A stretch of DNA of 19,651 nt from Candidatus Omnitrophota bacterium. Its GTDB lineage: Bacteria; Omnitrophota; Koll11; Gygaellales; JAQTUY01. The translations under genes and the position numbers were made by a program. Below the pieces are notes generated by a model. The model saw only the letters and a program-made list of their open reading frames with translations, was not told the DNA's origin and ran no database searches. The DNA lies in the NCBI GenBank assembly GCA_028707105.1, contig JAQTUY010000015.1, positions 1-19,651 on the forward strand. The letters are read 5' to 3'. Shown one piece after another: positions 14,118-19,651 of the stretch (the first letter of the stretch is position 1; every line of letters starts with the position of its first letter).

Positions 14118-14825
14118 TTGTCAAAAAATTCCAAGAAGCCTTTGCAGCACCTCCTGCTGGAAGACGTTTACGCGATAAAAAGAAGCGGCAACCCCGATAA
14201 GCCTTTTGCTCCTAACGCGCGCTTCGGAGACCTGGAGGGCAGGACTTACCAGGAGATAGTCGAGATTTTTGAGAGCAGGATCTCCGGCTGGTATTTTGAC
14301 GTGGCCGAGGCGATATCCGACAAGATACCCGGGTATAATTTCGCGGTTATCATACTTAATAGTATTATTCTTGACCTGTTAAGCCAGTATATTTACGGCG
14401 CGCCCACCTCCAGCGAATCTATTTTCAAAAGGTTCTTCAGGGAATACCTGGGAGAATACAATCATAAAATAGAGCCGCCTATTGTGAGCTGCTATTTCAA
14501 TAAGCGAAGGCAGAAGTGGATGCGGGAAGTAACAAGGGACGTGGCCGACGGGTTTTACCATTGTTTCCGCTGCGGCGTGGTCCACGCGGCAGGCATACTT
14601 GAATACGGCCGGATCTCTTCCCGCTATCCTGGAGAAATAATCAAGGTCATCGACTGGGGGCAGGGGGCAAAGGAAATAAACGTTAACGCCATCGAGCTAT
14701 TGCGCAGGCTGCGCAGTATTTTTAACGCCTACATTGGGAAACTTAAGAGTAGCGAATTGATATTAAAGCATAACTTTATCGAGAAGTTCCAGATGGACTA
14801 CGGAGTGACAATAAAGCGCTGCTAA
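14118..14825 (+). CDS. Unknown protein with a HEPN-like R-x4-H motif
   Basis: A 235-residue, mostly helical protein that I do not recognise as a named family. FYHCFRCGVVHAAGIL (146-161) contains Arg151 and His156 spaced as R-x4-H, the active-site pattern of HEPN ribonuclease-type domains, and it lies in a predicted helix, as in HEPN proteins. A hydrophobic segment (75-92, FAVIILNSIILDLLSQY) may be a buried helix. The start is TTG at 14118 directly after the previous stop, with GGAG (14108-14111) six bases before it; no ATG is available until much further in. The HEPN link is inference from one motif. The giant signalling gene begins four bases downstream, which suggests a shared role. Confidence 0.6.
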   Translation: MSKNSKKPLQHLLLEDVYAIKRSGNPDKPFAPNARFGDLEGRTYQEIVEIFESRISGWYFDVAEAISDKIPGYNFAVIILNSIILDLLSQYIYGAPTSSESIFKRFFREYLGEYNHKIEPPIVSCYFNKRRQKWMREVTRDVADGFYHCFRCGVVHAAGILEYGRISSRYPGEIIKVIDWGQGAKEINVNAIELLRRLRSIFNAYIGKLKSSELILKHNFIEKFQMDYGVTIKRC

Positions 14826-14829
14826 ACTT

Positions 14830-17800
14830 ATGCTCGGTAAAACAGTAGCTAACCGCTATAAGATAACCGAAGAAATATCCCAGGATTCCCTCACTTTCCT
14901 CTGTAAGGCTCAAGATACCACCGAAAACAAACCCGTCTTCATCACCCTCTTAAAAGAAAAAGCCAGACAGCGCCCCCTGGAAACTTTGCTTCGTTTTAAA
15001 AGGGAACAGGAGCAGATCTCAAAACTAAATCACCCAAATCTTCTAAAAATCTACTCTCACGGCGAATTCGAAGGCCAAGATTACGTAGTCAGTGAATATT
15101 GCGAGTCCGAACCTCTCTCAAAGCTCTTGTTGCTGCCCCAAAACATCGGCCAGCCATTGCCGATAGATAGTGCCGTCGATATAATCCTTCAACTTTCGTC
15201 TGCTTTAGATGTCGCGCACCAAAGTACTATTCTGCACCAGGCACTTCAGCCCCAAAGCATCCTGATCACCCAGGATCTTAGAATGGTTAAACTTGCCAGC
15301 TTCGGCTATAACCTGTTGACAGATATAAGCCGTATCACCGAAAAAGAAGAAATTATCTCTACCTTCGGTTATCTCTCTCCAGAATCCTCAGGGATCCTGC
15401 GTAGGCCCATCGATGTGCGCTCTGATATTTACTCTTTAGGCATTATTTTTTACCGGTTCGTTACCGGAAGGCTTCCCTACACCGCCCCCGATATATCTAC
15501 TCTTATTCATGAGCATATAGCTCAAATACCGGATCCACCCTCTAAACTCAACAGCCAAATACCTCCGGTTATTGAGAATATCATTCTGCGCCTTATCGCC
15601 AAAGACCCCCAGGATAGATATCAGTCTTTATCCGGGCTGACCTTTGACTTGATGGAATACCAGAATCAGAGGTCAAGGGGCAAGCAACCGGTAGACTTTG
15701 AGATCGCCCGCTTCGATAAATTAAGACAGCTAACCTTTAATACCCGCCTTATCGGGCGTGATAAGGAACTTAACGTACTCAAGAGTCTGCTTGACCAGAC
15801 TAAGCAAGGCAAGGGTAGTCTTTGTTTTGTCTTCGGCGAACCCGGTATCGGAAAGTCCCGCCTGGTAGACGAACTTCGCGGTCACATTCATGGCCTCAAT
15901 GGGCTATTCTGCGGGGGCAAGTGCTACCAGTATGAATTCAGGACTCCCTATAAGGTCATCTCAGAGGCGGCAGATGCCTATATTGAAAAAATAAAGCGGC
16001 TATCACAGGAAGAACAACAAGAACATATCAAGCGGATAAAAGACGCCCTCGGCCAACTGGGGGGCGAGGTGGTTAAGGTGGCGCCCAACATCATTGACCT
16101 TATCGGTCAACCACCCAAGCTTGAGGAACTGGAGCCGGAAAAAGAAAAGATCAGATTTTTGATCACCATAACCAATTTTATAGCATCATTATCAACTTCT
16201 CAAGTCCCCCTGCTTATGTTTTTGGATGACCTGCAATGGGTAGATGACGGTAGTTTGGAGATATTGGAAAGAGTGGCGGAAAAACTTCAGAACATACCGG
16301 CTTTACTGATTGTGAGCTATCGTGACAACGAAGTAGACCAAAACCATCCGCTGGCGCAATTTATGAAGAGGCTGGCCGAGCAAAATATATCCTTAATGCA
16401 GATACCGGTTAAATCTTTCTCGCTTAACGAAACCGCCCAGATAATCTGTCAGATATTCCTTGAAAAGGAGGAACATGTCCTGCCATTGGCACAGGAGCTT
16501 CAGGAAAGAGCTAAGGGTAATCCCTTCTTTACCCTTGAGCTTTTGCATTCTTTGGTCGACGAGGGAGTAGTATCTTTAAAAGAAGAACATTATATTTACG
16601 ACTTAGATAAACTGAAGTCCGCAAGCCTGCCTACTACTATTGTCGATGCGGTTTTAAAGCGGATGAAAGACCTCTCAGTAGAGGAGCAGGAGATCATCTC
16701 TTATGCTTCGATAATGGGTAAAGAGATAGATTTTAAACTCTTGGCGGAATTATCCAATAAACAGACCGACACGATCCTGAGTTCCATAGAAGACGGCATC
16801 AAAAATCAGCTTCTCTTTAGGGATCTTACCGGCCAGGAAAACATCTTCTTTATGCATGACCGTATCAGGGAAGCTTTCTATAAGCGGGTATCCGAAGAGG
16901 ACCGCGTTCCGTTGCATAAGCATATTGCTGAAGTCCTGGAAGCACAGAATATAAAGGATCCTGGTCCGGTTTTATACGATCTGGCTTATCACTTTACGCA
17001 AGGCAAAGTAGAAGATAAAGCACTGCAATACGCCATACCCGCGGCCCATAAGGCCAAATCGTCTTATGCCAATGTTCTGGCAATAGAGCTTTTTAATTCC
17101 GCACGGGTGCTGTTAAAAAGGCTGCAGCAAACCCAAGGCCCGCAGTACATAGATGTATTGGAAAATTTAGGCGAGACATACCGATTGGCGGGAAGATTCG
17201 AGGAGTCGCTGGAGGCGCTGAAAACATGCGAGACTATTATTCCTGTAACGGATAAGCTTCATAAAGCCCAATTGTTGTCTAAAGAGGGGGAGACGCTATT
17301 TGAGAAAGGAGAGAAAGAAAACAGTATCAGGGCAATGGAGTCGGCCATTATGAATCTGGGAGAAAAGATCCCCAATAACATCATGACCATTATGTTGGGT
17401 GTAACGAAAGAATTCAGCATTCAGATGTTTCATACATGGTTCCCGAAATGGTTAGTGAGAGATGAGTATGTGGGCACATCTACGGACTTGGCTATCTTGA
17501 AACTCTATGCCATATTGGCCCGAGTCTATTACTTTGTCGATATTTATAAGGCCTTTTATTTTTTTCTAAAGGGGCTGAATAAAGGGGAAAAAATAGGGCC
17601 CTGTCCGGAACTTGCGCTCAATTATATAATGGGAATTCCTGTTTGGTCGACATTTCCGTGGGTAAGCCGCGCTTTTAGGGATGGGAATAAAGGCATAAAA
17701 ATGGCCCAGGATTTTGGCGATAAGAGAAAGGAAGGCACTGGTTGGGCCTATCTCGTTTACGGTTCCTACATCGCCAATAAAACCAAGCAGGGTGTTGATT

Positions 17801-19651
17801 ATGCCCCGAAAGCAATAAATCTGCTTAAAGGAGCCGGTGAATACTGGGATCTTGGAGTAGCTTTCGCTTTCAGGAATCATAGCAGCTGGGTAATGGGAAG
17901 GCTAAAAGAATATATTATTGAAGTGGAAGAATTTATAAAAATCGCCAAGGAAGCCAAGGTGCTGCAAAACTTTGGCTGGGGATTGGGTGAACGGAGTAAG
18001 TTATGGGCTTTGATCGGAGAGATAAACGAGGGCACTATTAGTGATATGAAGGAATGTATTGAACTTATGCAAAAGACCGGGGATTATTCTAATGTGCCGT
18101 ATTTTAAGTCTAGGCTGGCATTTGTTTATTTAAGAGCCGGCGATTATGAAAAAGCCATTGGAGAGACAGAAGAAGCAATAAAATTATTCCCTAATCCATA
18201 TATGCAAGGAGCTTGGGTGGCGGATGTTTTTGCCCTGGGCGCTCAGGTATATCTTGATGCCATAGTTAATATTTTGGGGCTTTCCAAAGACAAAAAGAAG
18301 CAATATATCAAGAGGGCGAGGTGGCTTTGTTTTAGATCCAGCATATTTTCGATTTTATTTAAATACTTTCTTGGTTGGTCTTATCAAGTCAATGGCACGT
18401 ATTTATGGCTGGTAGGCAAAAAAGGGAAAGCCATCAAAACTCTGGAGCGTGGTATTAGATTCTTGAGGGAGCATATTGAGGATAATAAGTATCGTTTAGC
18501 CTATATCCTCCTGGAGGAAGCCAAATTCTTACTTTCAGACAACCCCAAAGACAAAAAAGCCTACTCTAACCTGATAGAGGCAAGGGATCTCTTTACCGAG
18601 ATGGGCTGTAAATTAGACCTGGATACTGCCAATAAGCTCCTGGAATCCATCTCACCCGAAGGCATATCAGTAGACTCCCGTACCGTGCTTACCCAGAAGC
18701 GCCATCTGGATTCTCTACTCTCCGTAACCCAGGCCATCGGCTCGATCTTTATCCTGGATGAGCTGCTCCAGAAGATCCTGGAATACGGCCTGAAGGTAAC
18801 CGGAGCTGAAAGAGGCTTTTTGCTGCTCTACGACCAGGCTAAGAACCTCTCTTTAAAAGTCTCCTCCAACCTGGAAAAAGACCTCCAAGGCCTATCCTTT
18901 TCCTATGAGAACTACAAATTATCTCTTGAGCTTATCAATGAAGTCCAGAATTCTAAAGCTGCTGTTATTGCCGGCCAAGATACCGCATCCACTTCTAAAA
19001 TCTCAACCGAGCTCAAAACCTTCTCTGTCAAACAAGCCATCGCCGTACCCCTGCAGACCAGGGATAAGCCTATAGGTATCCTCTATATGGATAACAGATT
19101 AGCCGGAGGTACCTTCGGCAAGGATGAACTGGAGCTGATGAAAGGCTTTGCGGTCCAGGCTTCAGTCTCGATCGAGAACGCTTTCCTGGTCTCAAGCTTA
19201 GTTGAACAGGAAAGATTAAAACAAGAGCTAGAGCTGGGCAGGCAGATCCAGGAAAGCCTCCTGCCCAAAGAAAGCCCTAACTTGCCTAACCTAAAGCTCA
19301 TCGGCACCATGCTCCCGGCCAAGGAGATAGGCGGTGACTACTATGACTTCGTTATTCCGGAAATGGGGTCAGACCCAATTTCCCAGGCTATTTCCTCTGT
19401 AGGTATTGTCATCGGTGACGTCTCTGGCAAAGGCGTAGCCGCAGGCTTACTTATGGCCATGGCCAAGACCGCTATCCATACCCTCTCCCAGGAAGAGACC
19501 TCTCCTAAACAAATACTACTCAGGACTAACCAGATCCTGGTCAAGCACATCGGCGCCCAGAAGTTCATGACCATGCTCTACTTCAGGTATGATACTCAAA
19601 CCAAGACCTTAACCTACTCCTCAGCCGGACATGAGCATATCCTTATATATA
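14830..19651 (+). CDS. Giant pseudokinase-ATPase-GAF-SpoIIE-type phosphatase (3' end outside window)
   Basis: An uninterrupted frame of at least 1607 residues that leaves the window. Residues 1-280 have a Ser/Thr kinase fold (LSPE, SDIYSLG), but the VAIK lysine is Thr39, HRD is HQA (136-138), the catalytic-loop Lys and Asn are Gln140 and Ser143, DFG is SFG (157-159), and the glycine loop is lost. Next comes an NTPase with Walker A FGEPGIGKS (335-343) and Walker B LMFLDDLQW (462-470), as in STAND-like regulators. A long helical-repeat region (about 700-1280) follows, then a GAF domain (about 1290-1465), a coiled linker, and a PP2C/SpoIIE-type phosphatase with GGDYYD (1501-1506), GDVSGKG (1529-1535) and SAGHEH. 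The protein probably senses a ligand, uses ATP, and controls a Ser/Thr phosphatase in a partner-switching manner. Confidence 0.88.
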   Translation, partial: MLGKTVANRYKITEEISQDSLTFLCKAQDTTENKPVFITLLKEKARQRPLETLLRFKREQEQISKLNHPNLLKIYSHGEFEGQDYVVSEYCESEPLSKLLLLPQNIGQPLPIDSAVDIILQLSSALDVAHQSTILHQALQPQSILITQDLRMVKLASFGYNLLTDISRITEKEEIISTFGYLSPESSGILRRPIDVRSDIYSLGIIFYRFVTGRLPYTAPDISTLIHEHIAQIPDPPSKLNSQIPPVIENIILRLIAKDPQDRYQSLSGLTFDLMEYQNQRSRGKQPVDFEIARFDKLRQLTFNTRLIGRDKELNVLKSLLDQTKQGKGSLCFVFGEPGIGKSRLVDELRGHIHGLNGLFCGGKCYQYEFRTPYKVISEAADAYIEKIKRLSQEEQQEHIKRIKDALGQLGGEVVKVAPNIIDLIGQPPKLEELEPEKEKIRFLITITNFIASLSTSQVPLLMFLDDLQWVDDGSLEILERVAEKLQNIPALLIVSYRDNEVDQNHPLAQFMKRLAEQNISLMQIPVKSFSLNETAQIICQIFLEKEEHVLPLAQELQERAKGNPFFTLELLHSLVDEGVVSLKEEHYIYDLDKLKSASLPTTIVDAVLKRMKDLSVEEQEIISYASIMGKEIDFKLLAELSNKQTDTILSSIEDGIKNQLLFRDLTGQENIFFMHDRIREAFYKRVSEEDRVPLHKHIAEVLEAQNIKDPGPVLYDLAYHFTQGKVEDKALQYAIPAAHKAKSSYANVLAIELFNSARVLLKRLQQTQGPQYIDVLENLGETYRLAGRFEESLEALKTCETIIPVTDKLHKAQLLSKEGETLFEKGEKENSIRAMESAIMNLGEKIPNNIMTIMLGVTKEFSIQMFHTWFPKWLVRDEYVGTSTDLAILKLYAILARVYYFVDIYKAFYFFLKGLNKGEKIGPCPELALNYIMGIPVWSTFPWVSRAFRDGNKGIKMAQDFGDKRKEGTGWAYLVYGSYIANKTKQGVDYAPKAINLLKGAGEYWDLGVAFAFRNHSSWVMGRLKEYIIEVEEFIKIAKEAKVLQNFGWGLGERSKLWALIGEINEGTISDMKECIELMQKTGDYSNVPYFKSRLAFVYLRAGDYEKAIGETEEAIKLFPNPYMQGAWVADVFALGAQVYLDAIVNILGLSKDKKKQYIKRARWLCFRSSIFSILFKYFLGWSYQVNGTYLWLVGKKGKAIKTLERGIRFLREHIEDNKYRLAYILLEEAKFLLSDNPKDKKAYSNLIEARDLFTEMGCKLDLDTANKLLESISPEGISVDSRTVLTQKRHLDSLLSVTQAIGSIFILDELLQKILEYGLKVTGAERGFLLLYDQAKNLSLKVSSNLEKDLQGLSFSYENYKLSLELINEVQNSKAAVIAGQDTASTSKISTELKTFSVKQAIAVPLQTRDKPIGILYMDNRLAGGTFGKDELELMKGFAVQASVSIENAFLVSSLVEQERLKQELELGRQIQESLLPKESPNLPNLKLIGTMLPAKEIGGDYYDFVIPEMGSDPISQAISSVGIVIGDVSGKGVAAGLLMAMAKTAIHTLSQEETSPKQILLRTNQILVKHIGAQKFMTMLYFRYDTQTKTLTYSSAGHEHILIY

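Overview
The window looks like a piece of bacterial chromosome with moderate GC content. TGA is used normally as a stop codon (ends of rpmH, the jag-like gene, yicC, rpoZ, coaC and accA), so there is no sign of a recoded genetic code. Almost every gene is on the + strand and tightly packed. The clusters rpmH-yidD-yidC-jag, parA-parB, yicC-gmk-rpoZ-coaC, thrS-infC-rpmI-rplT and an accA neighbourhood are core bacterial genes. Together with free-standing LAGLIDADG genes, a TGS-less ThrRS, and a giant kinase-like/ATPase/GAF/SpoIIE-type protein, this recalls uncultivated lineages such as Omnitrophota (PVC side). That placement is inference from style, not proven.

Layout: 1-489 is non-coding. It carries a 24-bp direct repeat, a large foldback element (165-334), a strong sigma70-type promoter and a structured leader for rpmH. 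490-2575 holds rpmH, yidD, yidC and a stand-alone Jag N-terminal domain; rnpA, normally between rpmH and yidD, is missing. 2576-4810 has a promoter, two degenerate parS-like palindromes, a small single-motif LAGLIDADG gene that overlaps parA by one base, then parA and parB. 4811-7526 is ndk-yicC-gmk-rpoZ-coaC (nucleotide and CoA metabolism, RNA polymerase omega), with no gap or very short gaps. 7545-8473 is a tRNA cluster (Cys, Leu, Val) with a two-motif LAGLIDADG gene inserted after tRNA-Cys. 8512-11425 is thrS-infC-rpmI-rplT; infC very probably starts at an AUU codon. 11426-11566 is a hairpin-rich spacer. 11567-13342 has an anchored LysM/L,D-transpeptidase and accA.

From accA onward there is an uninterrupted series (accA, a PadR-like regulator, a small membrane/coiled-coil protein, a HEPN-like unknown protein, and a giant signalling protein) joined by 4-base overlaps or gaps of 0-4 bases, which suggests one transcription unit. 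The giant protein starts at 14830 and runs off the window end (at least 1607 residues). Its order is: kinase-fold domain with all key catalytic residues replaced, NTPase with Walker A and B, long helical-repeat region, GAF domain, and PP2C/SpoIIE-type phosphatase. The combination of pseudokinase, HEPN-like protein, membrane protein and PadR-like regulator is the most likely place for an undescribed system in this window.
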